A stretch of 64,000 bases of DNA, taken from the NCBI GenBank assembly GCA_965234685.1, contig OZ248539.1, positions 1,240,001 through 1,304,000 on the forward strand, in the 5' to 3' direction. Below are positions 41,900 through 50,867 of this stretch, in pieces. This DNA is from Fimbriimonas planktonicus. GTDB lineage: Bacteria; Armatimonadota; Fimbriimonadia; Fimbriimonadales; Fimbriimonadaceae. A model generated the notes under the pieces. The model ran no database searches, had not been told where the DNA came from, and saw only the letters and a program-made list of their open reading frames with translations. The stretch's first letter is position 1. Every line of letters starts with the position of its first letter. The position numbers and the translations under genes were made by a program.

Positions 41900-44800
41900 T
41901 TACTCGTCTTCCGCGTCAGAAAAGCGAAACTTTGTATCGAACTCATGAATAACTTGTTGATGACCAGCCGAAAGCCCCATGAGGCACGCTAAACGCTGAT
42001 CAACCTGGTCCAACAGCTGCCGAGACGCCCCAACGTGAAAGTTGATTTCAGTTTGGACAGTCCCATCCTTCCGTGTTCGTTGCCGACGCACAGCGTGACG
42101 CCACAGGTCCTGCAGCAATAGATGCCCAAGCTCTCCAAGCTCTTGATCACACAACACAGCTTCCGAGATCGGAGCGCCCTCAACATCTGCCTTTGTAACA
42201 TGGTACGTATCGGAATTGACAATCCACCACCAATAAAAGAGTGAGGATGAAAGGTAGGCAATAATCTGGAATTTAGAGGGTTTCGGTACCAGATATGGCT
42301 TGTACTCATTCGAGAGTCTTTCTTCTAAGCACTTTCGGAAATATCGCCCTCCACTGTGTACATAGACGATATCTCCATCCGGCGGTGAAAGGAATCTCTT
42401 CAACCTATCAACGCCGTCAAAAGCGTTTAACAAGTCCAACTCTTCGATACTTCCAATCTTCGGGACCGGAGCCTGAACATGACGAGGGGCGAGAAGAGTG
42501 TAGAAGAGACTATTGAACAGCCCGCTCCGAACGTGACTAGCCCAGCGCGTGTACCCGGTTGTGTGCCAGGTACTTTCGGCAACTGAACCCGCATTGATTA
42601 TGGTCAAGTTCATATCGACTCCATCGAACAACTTTCCAGGGCGAACGGCGAAGTGAGATAAGTGAATGGGCCGATTAGATTGCCGAAGCTCGTCAACTAA
42701 AGGTTCCATTCTTGGCGTAGAAACCCCGCTGATCGGAAGAATAAAGCACGTACGTCCAGCCACCGAGCAAAGAGACAAGGCACGTTCAAACAAATGTGCA
42801 AACAGATTTCCGCAAGATTCAGTTTTGTACCCAAGTAACTTATAGTTCGCACGGACTTCCGACGTTTCGACAAAAGGAGGGTTACCAACAACAGCATCAA
42901 AGCCTGATTTTGCTTCGACAGCAGGGAAAGAAAGGAGCCAATGGAATGGTTTATGGGTTCTTGTGAATTCTGCCTCGTTCATGTCTGCAACACGCGGGCT
43001 ACCATCAAGCTTTTTCCCAACAACCCTTGCGAGAAGGCCAGCATGCTTATACAATTTAAATAGGTCGTTGTTAAGTCGAGGGGTTATTCGTTGAGCGGCG
43101 GCAACGAGGTGCGATTTTTTTACCTCCGGCACAGAGATGTGCCCCAGCATCCGCTTACGCCATGAGCTTAGCATTGATCCATATTCCCGCAGTTCCTCTC
43201 TCAGCCCCTTGTCTTCGCCATCGAAGTCGAACGTCCCTGAGGATGCGGCTTTGCGAGTTTGCTCCCGCTGGGTCAGGCTCGAGTAGCCAACGAGTGAGTT
43301 CCCGGCAAGAATATTGAAATCGATATCTGGCAACGGATCTACACCAAAGTTGGACTTCGCTTCATTTCTCTCGACCGTCGCGATAAGCGTAAGAAATAGG
43401 CGGAGCTTACAGATTTCGACGGCTTCTTCCATTAGGTCGACGCCGAAAAGATTGTTTACGATGATCGACTTCTTGATGAAGTACTCGGCGCTAGGTTGCT
43501 CATTAATCCGCTCAACTTCAGCTCGAAGGGCTGTGATTACGGTCGAATTCACACTAGTCGGTACAAGGTCGACAAGGGTGCCTTGGTCGGCGGCGAGATC
43601 GTCGAAATGCAGTCGACTGTCCCAGTTCACAACGTCTGGCTGAGTGCCCGTTGCTTTGCCAACGATGAATTGCATTCTGCTAAGGGCAGCGTTGTACAGT
43701 GGATAAAGGAGGTTCAGAGCGGCGAAGAGGAACGCTCCCGAGCCGCAGGTTGGGTCTAGGACGGTGATTTGTTGGAGACCACGGAAGTAGAAAGCATGAA
43801 GCACTTCTGGGTCTTGAATGTTGCCGACGAAATCGATAGCCAGCCGCTCGATATCCAGGTTGTAGGTGATGAAGTCGTCGATGCCAGCGATCTTGCCTTC
43901 GTCGAAGTCGGTGAGGATGCTCTCGTACCGGTTGCGCCGTTGGGCTTGCTCATAATCGGTCTCGGTCGGGAGCTTGTCGTCTTGCTTGACGCTCTGATAG
44001 ATGTAGCGGTCAATCCCTTCCCCGTTGCTTATTCCTAGACCTTCGTTTAGCAGATTCGGATGGGGACCGATTGGAAGGGGGCTAACGGATTGGCGGTACT
44101 TAGAATGCCCAAAAGCCTCACCCCCTGCCCCTTCTCCACCGGAATGGAGAGGGGATTCAGAGCATTCGGCCAGCATGTCAAACAGGCGGGGGATGATGGT
44201 GTTGCGGCAGATGTATCCGGTGATGTCCTCTTTCGTGTAGTAGGCCCCCATCTGCTTTTGGTTGATGTACTTTTCGAAGATGTACCCAAGGATATGAGGG
44301 CTGATGTAGCCGTCATTTTCGACTTTGTCCTCATCCAGTGTCCACCGCCACGCATCGAAATATGCGAACCACTTTTGGAATTGCTCATCGGGAATTCGCG
44401 CGCTCGGCGGGAGTACACCTTCTTCCACGGCTTGCTTGTTTAGCCCAAGTTCACGCTCAACCTGGTGAACAGCGAAGAGACCGCCGTCGAGATACAGAAC
44501 GTCCTTAAACGTTTCTTCGAACCGACCGCGTTGCCCTTGGCGTTCGCCGAGTCCGAAGAAACTTAGCGGAAGAAGGAAGTGACTGTAAAAGGTGTCAGCA
44601 CCGTTCGCAGTTGTATTTTCGGCGAGGCTGTGGGCAAGGAACTTCGTGCCGCCGGGCAGAAAGCCTTTTCCGCCCAGGAAGTAGATGAACATTAGGCGGT
44701 TGAGAAGCACTGAGCAGTACCAATCGCGCTTCGCTTCGTCCTCAATCCAATCTAGGAACTTGACGAAACCCTTTCGTTCTTCGCTGAACTGCTTGAAGAA

Positions 44801-45301
44801 TTTCTTGGTGACCTTCTCGGCAAGAAGTGCTTGGTTAACTCGCGTCGAGACTTCGAGGAGGGAGACGTTCTCACTCTCGCCCAGCGTGAAGCTAATTTGT
44901 TCGACCCTTCGGGCGAGGTGCTCTACTCCCTTTCCGCTAAAGTACGGGATTTCGGAGTGGCCCTTGGTTTTGCCTCCTTCACGTTTGGGTACCTGCCAGA
45001 TTTGGCGAGTCTTGTCTGGATCGACGAAGACGATCAGGTGCTCGAAGTGAAGCGCAGCGACTTCCTTTTCGATCCGCTTTCGCATGGCGCTGTCTGGGAA
45101 GCTCGCTGTCGCTAACGGTTGGCACATGAAAGCGACGACTCCCTTCTTTTCTGCGAAGGGCGCAACCTCGAAAATGTCGTCGCCTACCGCGACGTTGTGC
45201 TTCCCTCGCTGGCGTTCCCAACCCAGTTCTTCGACGAAAAGTTCTTGGAAGTCGAAGGCTTGGAGAAGTTGTCTGACTCGTTTTGTGTTGACGTTGGTCA
45301 T
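41900..45301 (-). CDS. Eco57I-class N6-adenine DNA methylase of a restriction/defence operon
   Basis: A 1133-residue enzyme expected to methylate adenine in a specific site. Order: an N-terminal domain of about 110 residues shared with the 286-residue neighbour, a helical region, motif I DPTCGSGAFLF near 515, motif IV NPPF near 807, then a target-recognition region. Around residues 376-423 an in-frame REP-like insertion interrupts the chain (HSGGEGAGG). It starts two bases after the stop of the middle gene. I cannot see a nuclease signature in it with certainty. Confidence 0.9.
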   Translation of the reverse strand: MTNVNTKRVRQLLQAFDFQELFVEELGWERQRGKHNVAVGDDIFEVAPFAEKKGVVAFMCQPLATASFPDSAMRKRIEKEVAALHFEHLIVFVDPDKTRQIWQVPKREGGKTKGHSEIPYFSGKGVEHLARRVEQISFTLGESENVSLLEVSTRVNQALLAEKVTKKFFKQFSEERKGFVKFLDWIEDEAKRDWYCSVLLNRLMFIYFLGGKGFLPGGTKFLAHSLAENTTANGADTFYSHFLLPLSFFGLGERQGQRGRFEETFKDVLYLDGGLFAVHQVERELGLNKQAVEEGVLPPSARIPDEQFQKWFAYFDAWRWTLDEDKVENDGYISPHILGYIFEKYINQKQMGAYYTKEDITGYICRNTIIPRLFDMLAECSESPLHSGGEGAGGEAFGHSKYRQSVSPLPIGPHPNLLNEGLGISNGEGIDRYIYQSVKQDDKLPTETDYEQAQRRNRYESILTDFDEGKIAGIDDFITYNLDIERLAIDFVGNIQDPEVLHAFYFRGLQQITVLDPTCGSGAFLFAALNLLYPLYNAALSRMQFIVGKATGTQPDVVNWDSRLHFDDLAADQGTLVDLVPTSVNSTVITALRAEVERINEQPSAEYFIKKSIIVNNLFGVDLMEEAVEICKLRLFLTLIATVERNEAKSNFGVDPLPDIDFNILAGNSLVGYSSLTQREQTRKAASSGTFDFDGEDKGLREELREYGSMLSSWRKRMLGHISVPEVKKSHLVAAAQRITPRLNNDLFKLYKHAGLLARVVGKKLDGSPRVADMNEAEFTRTHKPFHWLLSFPAVEAKSGFDAVVGNPPFVETSEVRANYKLLGYKTESCGNLFAHLFERALSLCSVAGRTCFILPISGVSTPRMEPLVDELRQSNRPIHLSHFAVRPGKLFDGVDMNLTIINAGSVAESTWHTTGYTRWASHVRSGLFNSLFYTLLAPRHVQAPVPKIGSIEELDLLNAFDGVDRLKRFLSPPDGDIVYVHSGGRYFRKCLEERLSNEYKPYLVPKPSKFQIIAYLSSSLFYWWWIVNSDTYHVTKADVEGAPISEAVLCDQELGELGHLLLQDLWRHAVRRQRTRKDGTVQTEINFHVGASRQLLDQVDQRLACLMGLSAGHQQVIHEFDTKFRFSDAEDE
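44116..44154 (+). repeat. REP-like palindrome inserted inside the methylase gene, copy 2
   Basis: Plus-strand CCTCACCCCCTGCCCCTTCT runs into TCCACCGGAATGGAGAGGGG, a hairpin with C-rich flank that mirrors the copy at 13920-13963. The surrounding 44035-44172 has no counterpart in a normal methylase of this class. The frame is kept. Confidence 0.7.
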
Positions 45302-45303
45302 GG

Positions 45304-46164
45304 TTAGGTTGCACTTACAGATTGAGAGGCTAGCGGCAAAACGATCTCACGGGTGTACGGGGCGAGATTCCAAAAGGAGTCCTTACTATTCTTCGGAAGA
45401 TGGAGACCCTCTGCCTGAACCTTCAAATGATGCCAAGTTCGCGTTTTGTTGGTGCTTTTCAAGCGAGCTTTTAAGTGCTTGAATGGGAGGAAGATAGCGG
45501 TTTGGTTATCGGCGCAGACGAGGATGGCGACAGATTCGGCACCTTGCTTTAGAAACTCGGACCAGCGATCATGAAAGCCGAACCAGTAAAACCCGCGACG
45601 CACATCGGAGTAGGTGCACACAGCTCGAGTACCGAATGATCCGACAAAGCAGCTTTTGTTTCCGGGCGAATCGGCGAGATGAAATTCTTCTTCTCCGAAC
45701 GCTTGATTCACGGCAACCCGCTTCAGATAGTCCCGCTGGCATGACTCGAACGCTTTATCTTTACTGAGGGAGAGGTCGTTCAACGAGCGCTCCTTGCCAG
45801 CTTCTACCATAATCGCGTCTTTGACTTTGGAAACATGTTGATTCTCTATTACTTCGAAGTGCCTTGGGCGTTTATTCAGCACGGTGAACGTGTGCCAAAT
45901 CGACATGTTCGCGCCGAAGAGAAAGATCAGAATGTGCTCACGGTGCAAGTCCCGAAACTGCGTGGAAAGTTGCTTTCTTTCTGCAAGGATCATCTCCTCG
46001 GAAGAACTGATGTCTACGACCGCGGCTGCAATCCCCTGATTTACGGAAATCACCTCAACGGAAACTTGCTTTTCTCCAACCTGTAGCATCTGCTTGCGCT
46101 GGCTAGGTGTGGAATTCCAATTCAGGACCTCGATGAATTCCGCTCGCAGTTCCGAACTGGTCAT
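45304..46164 (-). CDS. unrecognised 286-residue component of the methylase-helicase operon
   Basis: No family recognised. Residues 1-100 align by eye with the N-terminus of the methylase: FIEVLNW against FVEELGW, RDLHREHILIF against AALHFEHLIVF, then an IW pair. The C-terminal half (about 150-286) is soluble with several aromatic residues, including FYWFGFHDRWSEFL and AIFLPFKHLKARL. It may be a specificity or nuclease-accessory subunit. Its ATG overlaps the helicase stop by four bases and its stop is two bases before the methylase ATG, so the three are made together. Confidence 0.72.
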   Translation of the reverse strand: MTSSELRAEFIEVLNWNSTPSQRKQMLQVGEKQVSVEVISVNQGIAAAVVDISSSEEMILAERKQLSTQFRDLHREHILIFLFGANMSIWHTFTVLNKRPRHFEVIENQHVSKVKDAIMVEAGKERSLNDLSLSKDKAFESCQRDYLKRVAVNQAFGEEEFHLADSPGNKSCFVGSFGTRAVCTYSDVRRGFYWFGFHDRWSEFLKQGAESVAILVCADNQTAIFLPFKHLKARLKSTNKTRTWHHLKVQAEGLHLPKNSKDSFWNLAPYTREIVLPLASQSVSAT

Positions 46165-49100
46165 GCAGGCACAAGTCCCATGCTACAAATGATTCGCGGC
46201 TCCTGGTGTTCAGGGTCGTCCTCAATAATCGAAAGACGCCCCTCGTTTCTGAGAGCTATACACAATTCGGCCAGGTCTTCATCTGTTATTCCTGCCTTGA
46301 GTTTTCGATTCAAGGTGTCCGTAGCGCTTTGTCTCAACGGATAACGATAGACATCTTCCATGGTACGAAGAAGTTCATTTGTATCGAACAATGAACCCTT
46401 GACTTTATCTCCATAGGCCTTCAAACGGTCGTACGTGCGTGACCTCGCCCCAGATGGCCGGCCCAGTCGGCCTCCGATCCGAGACTCTTCTTCGACCATC
46501 CGTTCAACCCCAATCCTAACGATCTCATGATGGTTTTCTGCCTTTGGAACGGCGGGTGTATCCGCAGTACAGGCGGCAGCGCGGAGAATCGCAAGTGGTG
46601 ACTCCGTGACGGAGTTCCCCTTGGCATCCACCCATGACATTGAGTCGCCTCCATCCGCGTTTCGGAGGTAAACGAGCGCACCGGAGGGCTTACCAGCTTC
46701 CACCGTGTGCGACTTTGCAGAGAAAACGACGTCGGGAAGCGACTCGATGATGCCTTTTAAGGAAGGATCCTCGTCGATCGCGTTCTTCCATATCTGAAGT
46801 GCTTGGGAAGAAAGATCCACTTCGTTATCGTCGTCTCCGTCTAACGCCCCAGACTTTTCATTGTAGAGGTCTCGGTAACGTTCATCGACCACTAGGTCTT
46901 CGAAGAACTGTTCATCTGCGCCTACAACTTCCGCATTTTCGGTGAGCCGCTGTCGAACGCGACGCGAAAGATTAATGATGCCATCGACGCCTTCCATGGG
47001 ATAGAAGCTGTAGCACAAGATTTTCTCGTGCTTTTGACCGATTCGGTCGACGCGGCCAGCACGCTGAATCAACCGAATGATTGCCCAAGGTAGGTCAAAG
47101 TTAACAATGACATGGCCATCTTGTAGATTTTGCCCCTCAGATAAGACGTCTGTCGCGATCAAGATACGTAGCTCTTGATCTGGCGAGATGACCTCTCGCT
47201 TACCATTGCTGGTCGGGCTGAAACGCCATGCAAGGCGGGTTGGGTCCTCGCTATCCCCGGTGACGCCCTCCATCGATTCGACACCTAGCTTTCGGAGCTC
47301 GCTAGTGAGATACCGCACAGTATCGGCAAACTGCGTAAAGACAAGAACTTTCTCGTTGGGATGGGTTTCTGTAAGCAGTTTATGAAGTCGACGGAGCTTA
47401 TTGTCTAGGGAAGGATTCCAGGTGCCATGAGCTTCCAGAAGAGAGCAAAGGGCGTTGCTATCTGCTTTAAGATTTTTAAGCAGATCCTCGTCGAATAGCG
47501 AAGAGCGGACCCACTTGAAACGCCGTTTAAATTTGTCGGCATAAAGGTCGTACACTTCTTGTGCTTTCGTAATGAACTCCCCGGGCTTGTGCATGGGCAA
47601 CCTAACATTCGCCAAAGAGTCGTTTGGAGTTTCGGAGTCAATTTGGTTCTCGGATTCAGCATCAAAAATGCTTCCGGTAACTTCGGTGTCATCAATGTCA
47701 ATGTCGACACTGTTGGTATCCAGCATTGACGGGTCCGATGTGCCGATCGGGAGCGGAAGCCCCAGCTCAATAGCGTAGATGTAAATATAGTTGCGAAGCA
47801 CATGACGCTCCACGGACTGGATGAAGGCAAGACCGCTGCTTTCGAGTCGCTTGAAGAGATTGGTTCGGCAGAAACCCATCAGTCGCTTACCTGCTCGGCC
47901 TAAGTCTTCAAGAATCTTGGCTTCGGCCGGTGTCGGTGGTACCGCTGGCTGACGGGCAATGTAGTTACCAAGGCCATACCGAGGAAGCTTGAGCTGGTTG
48001 ATTTCGTTCTCGGTTGTTGAGCTGGACAGCTTCGAGTAGGGATCGTTGCCCGTGGGGTCCGTCTCGAACTTGATGGTTATCGGAACACGGTCTGGGAAGT
48101 ACGTGCGGTCTCCATTTTCGAGCACTAGGTACTTGCGACCGTTTTCCTCATCAGATATCGCATAGTTTTCTTTGATGAATCCCCGAGTTCGGCGGACCAT
48201 GTAAAGACGCATTAGTTCTCGCCAGTCATCAGCGTAAGGACTCTTCTCAAAGGCAGCAAGGCTCTTGAGTGGGCACTGATGAAGCGCTTCAAAACGGCCC
48301 TCTCCTAGCTCTCGAATGAGCCGGTCGGGGCGAACGCCAATTTCCTGGTTCTCCTGAACGAACAAACGCAGCTGCGCTCCGAGGTCAAGATACGCTTTGT
48401 TATACGGGGTAGCGCTAAGAAGAATACAACGGCAATCGTTTAATGCGATGTACTCCTGGATGGCCCGGTACCGGCTGCCTTCGCGATTTCTCAAGTTGTG
48501 GCTTTCGTCTAGGATCACGATGCGGTATCGCGGCATGCCCGTACCGTCAGCCTTTCGCGGCAGATCTTTTGTGGCACGTGTGATGGACATTACTTTCGCG
48601 CGCAAGCGGTACCTATGAGCGTAGTCTTCCCACATCGGTTTGAGGTTCTTTGGACAAATGATAAGCGTCTCAAGACCGTGGCTATCTTCGAAGATGCGAG
48701 CAAGGGCCGTTGCCATCAGAGTCTTACCGAGGCCAACAACATCTCCCAAAACGACGCCCCTACGCCGATCGTTATTCAGATGCGCTGCAGCAGTCTGGAC
48801 AGCCGAGACTTGGAATGGAAAGAGTCGATTGCCGAAGTCAGAGGGAATACGGAACTCACTTTGCCCGATACGCGCTTCCTGCGAGAGATGGTAAGCGATG
48901 TTAAGATAGATGTGATATGGCGGGATGACAGATGGCCGGGCCCAGCTTGACTCAATGATTTCGGCAAGCTCTTGTGAGATATCGATACACCATTTGTCTG
49001 ACCAGCGGTCCTCGAACCACTTCGCCAACTTTCGGGCTGCATCATCGTCGACGACGTCGACGTTTAGTTCGAATTGTTTCATGAGGCCCGCGAAGGTTAG

Positions 49101-49586
49101 GTTTGAACTCCCGACGTATCCGACCAAGTTAGATCCCGCGACATCGCGGTGCACCAAATACAGCTTTGCGTGCAGGCTAGTCCTGAGGAAGAGTTTTACG
49201 ACTAGCTTGCCCGAGCGAAGCTGTCTTGCCAGGCGTTGTAGATTCCGTTCGTCATTATCCGAAGGGGCGCCAATGGTGAGCTGTTTGCGAAACTGCTCCG
49301 CCATCCTTTTGCGAAGCTGAATTGCCCGCGCATTATCGAGACCACTGTCTTTGACAAGGCTATAGATGTTCTTGATTTCGTCATCGCCGACGGTCTGCAT
49401 ACCAACGAGAAGGCGGCATTTGCTGTCTCCTTCGCCCGAAAATTGGCTCTCGATAGCTTCGCCGAGGCGATTCCATCCACGGAGGTTGAAGTATCCAACG
49501 CAGAAATCGGCAGACTTGGCCGTGCCTAGCATCTCCTCAAGTGCAGGGAGGAATTTCAGTTCGATATTGTCAAAAATGCGCGGCAT
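46161..49586 (-). CDS. PLD-nuclease-fused SNF2-family helicase of a defence operon
   Basis: A 1141-residue protein. An N-terminal phospholipase-D-like domain carries one HKD half (HAKLYLV near 137-143, GSSN about 20 residues later), suggesting a nuclease that works as a dimer. An SNF2/SF2 motor follows: Walker A GDVVGLGKT near 279-287, DESH near 358, and motif VI QRAGRVDRIGQ near 840. A C-terminal helical region ends the chain. Such fusions occur in restriction-like and phage-defence loci. First gene of the three-gene operon. Confidence 0.92.
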   Translation of the reverse strand: MPRIFDNIELKFLPALEEMLGTAKSADFCVGYFNLRGWNRLGEAIESQFSGEGDSKCRLLVGMQTVGDDEIKNIYSLVKDSGLDNARAIQLRKRMAEQFRKQLTIGAPSDNDERNLQRLARQLRSGKLVVKLFLRTSLHAKLYLVHRDVAGSNLVGYVGSSNLTFAGLMKQFELNVDVVDDDAARKLAKWFEDRWSDKWCIDISQELAEIIESSWARPSVIPPYHIYLNIAYHLSQEARIGQSEFRIPSDFGNRLFPFQVSAVQTAAAHLNNDRRRGVVLGDVVGLGKTLMATALARIFEDSHGLETLIICPKNLKPMWEDYAHRYRLRAKVMSITRATKDLPRKADGTGMPRYRIVILDESHNLRNREGSRYRAIQEYIALNDCRCILLSATPYNKAYLDLGAQLRLFVQENQEIGVRPDRLIRELGEGRFEALHQCPLKSLAAFEKSPYADDWRELMRLYMVRRTRGFIKENYAISDEENGRKYLVLENGDRTYFPDRVPITIKFETDPTGNDPYSKLSSSTTENEINQLKLPRYGLGNYIARQPAVPPTPAEAKILEDLGRAGKRLMGFCRTNLFKRLESSGLAFIQSVERHVLRNYIYIYAIELGLPLPIGTSDPSMLDTNSVDIDIDDTEVTGSIFDAESENQIDSETPNDSLANVRLPMHKPGEFITKAQEVYDLYADKFKRRFKWVRSSLFDEDLLKNLKADSNALCSLLEAHGTWNPSLDNKLRRLHKLLTETHPNEKVLVFTQFADTVRYLTSELRKLGVESMEGVTGDSEDPTRLAWRFSPTSNGKREVISPDQELRILIATDVLSEGQNLQDGHVIVNFDLPWAIIRLIQRAGRVDRIGQKHEKILCYSFYPMEGVDGIINLSRRVRQRLTENAEVVGADEQFFEDLVVDERYRDLYNEKSGALDGDDDNEVDLSSQALQIWKNAIDEDPSLKGIIESLPDVVFSAKSHTVEAGKPSGALVYLRNADGGDSMSWVDAKGNSVTESPLAILRAAACTADTPAVPKAENHHEIVRIGVERMVEEESRIGGRLGRPSGARSRTYDRLKAYGDKVKGSLFDTNELLRTMEDVYRYPLRQSATDTLNRKLKAGITDEDLAELCIALRNEGRLSIIEDDPEHQEPRIICSMGLVPA

Positions 49587-49658
49587 GGCGGTGCTGAATG
49601 CTCCGTATGTTTTAGCACTTGTCGCGAGATTTCGCTTGGGGGTGAGACATTAAATAAT

Positions 49659-49683
49659 CCCCCAACCGCTTCGCGGTCGGGGG
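49659..49683 (-). terminator. terminator of the 49705 lipoprotein gene
   Basis: Stem of 11 bp with one mismatch (CCCCCAACCGC/GCGGTCGGGGG) and loop TTC, 21 nt behind the stop at 49705. Minus strand continues ATTATTTAATG. Confidence 0.75.
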
Positions 49684-49704
49684 ACTCCATGACTTCCCTG
49701 CGCC

Positions 49705-50550
49705 TTACTTTTCCAAAGTCGCGTTGAGGGTGAAGGTGCCGGTGGCGGGGTTTCCGGCGGCGGCGGAGGGGGCGAAGGTGGCGTTTACGAGTTGGAACTT
49801 GATCTTGCCGGCCGATTTCGAGATGAGCCGGAAGGTTCCGCCGTTGGCGACCCAGACTTTTGCGTTCGCTCCGATGCCATCGGTGTAGGTGAAGATGGTG
49901 ACGCTGTTTAGGTTGCTGCTATCGATGGGGTAGACGTTTCCGGAGGTGGCGCGGGCTTCTAGGAGCATGTTCAGGTTCCGCGTATTATCGGTTTGGGAGG
50001 GGATGGCGAGGACGGCGGATAGGCCACCGGCTTCGCTGATGAGGAGGAAGGGGGTGCCGGACCAGGGGGCGGCGTTTACGTTTGATCCGCTAACGTTTGA
50101 GATGGTGAGGTTGCCCGATCCTCCGCCGGCGCTGACACTGATGGTTCCGTTGTAGGAGTCTCCGCCGGCGGTGATGGTGTAGGAGCCGTTTCCGGTTCGG
50201 CTGAGGGTTCCGGTGATGGTGAAGGCTCCGCCGATGGGGTCGGTTCCGGTGGCGTTGAGGGTTCCGCTGGCATCGACGGTGCCGGTGAGGTTGAAGGTTC
50301 CGATGCTGAAGCTAAAGTTTTTGCCGGGGGTTGCGGTTGGGGCGGCGGCGACGGCGAAGGTTCCGGTGAGGGCGCCGGTGCTGCTGACGCTGGCGGTGAG
50401 GGTTCCGGTCCTTCCGGCGTCTAGGGTGGCGGTTCCGTTATAGGCGCCGGCGAAGGGGTTTGCGGCGGTTGATGAGGAGGAGTCTGATCCGCCACAGCCG
50501 GTGAGGAGGCAGGCGAGGAGGAGGGCGCCGAGGAGGTTTTGGGTTTTCAT
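49705..50550 (-). CDS. Thr/Gly-rich surface lipoprotein
   Basis: A 281-residue lipoprotein with signal LLGALLLACLLTGC (Cys near 19) and a Ser-rich linker. A long run of repeated beta strands rich in Thr, Gly and Ala follows (LTGTFAVAAA, NLTGTVDASG, TLSRTGNGSY), like bacterial beta-barrel or adhesin-type domains. Strand composition repeats, but no exact tandem units are seen. Adhesion or surface layer role is a guess. Confidence 0.75.
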   Translation of the reverse strand: MKTQNLLGALLLACLLTGCGGSDSSSSTAANPFAGAYNGTATLDAGRTGTLTASVSSTGALTGTFAVAAAPTATPGKNFSFSIGTFNLTGTVDASGTLNATGTDPIGGAFTITGTLSRTGNGSYTITAGGDSYNGTISVSAGGGSGNLTISNVSGSNVNAAPWSGTPFLLISEAGGLSAVLAIPSQTDNTRNLNMLLEARATSGNVYPIDSSNLNSVTIFTYTDGIGANAKVWVANGGTFRLISKSAGKIKFQLVNATFAPSAAAGNPATGTFTLNATLEK

Positions 50551-50635
50551 TACTTTTCCGTTTGGCCTTTTCGGGGCCGTGGGAAAAGAGTAGATGGGGG
50601 CCGTTTCATCGGCGTTTCATGGGGGTTTTGGGCGC

Positions 50636-50672
50636 AAAAAAGCCCCCTCGCTTCTTTTGCTTGGGGGCTTTT
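50636..50672 (-). terminator. terminator of the pseudopilin-lipoprotein pair
   Basis: AAGCCCCC and GGGGGCTT arms with a 15-nt loop. On the minus strand the stem is followed by TTTTGCG-type bases, 15 nt behind the stop of the small lipoprotein gene. Confidence 0.8.
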
Positions 50673-50687
50673 CTTGCTTGTTTTCCC

Positions 50688-50867
50688 TTACTTTCGGTTC
50701 GGGTTGCTCGGGTCGTTTTGGGCGGGTACCGATACGAAGGCCGGTTCCTTCCCTTCTACTTCCCCTTCGGCGTTTTTGTTTTGCGCGTCGGCGATGGGGG
50801 CGTCGCTCTGGCAGCCGATGGCGGACAGAACGAGAGCTACGAGCAGGAATGGAAGAGCGCGCTTCAT
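50688..50867 (-). CDS. small lipoprotein downstream of pseudopilin
   Basis: A 59-residue lipoprotein (MKRALPFLLVALVLSAIGC, Cys at 19), then a short acidic, Asn/Pro-rich tail. Its ATG overlaps the stop of the pseudopilin gene (TAATG). A similar small lipoprotein lies just behind the 24297 pseudopilin, so the pairing recurs. Confidence 0.75.
   Translation of the reverse strand: MKRALPFLLVALVLSAIGCQSDAPIADAQNKNAEGEVEGKEPAFVSVPAQNDPSNPNRK

Noticed and set aside
41696..49586. Canonical DISARM or BREX
   Set aside because: The hallmark genes (drmA/drmB; pglZ, brxC) are absent from the window.
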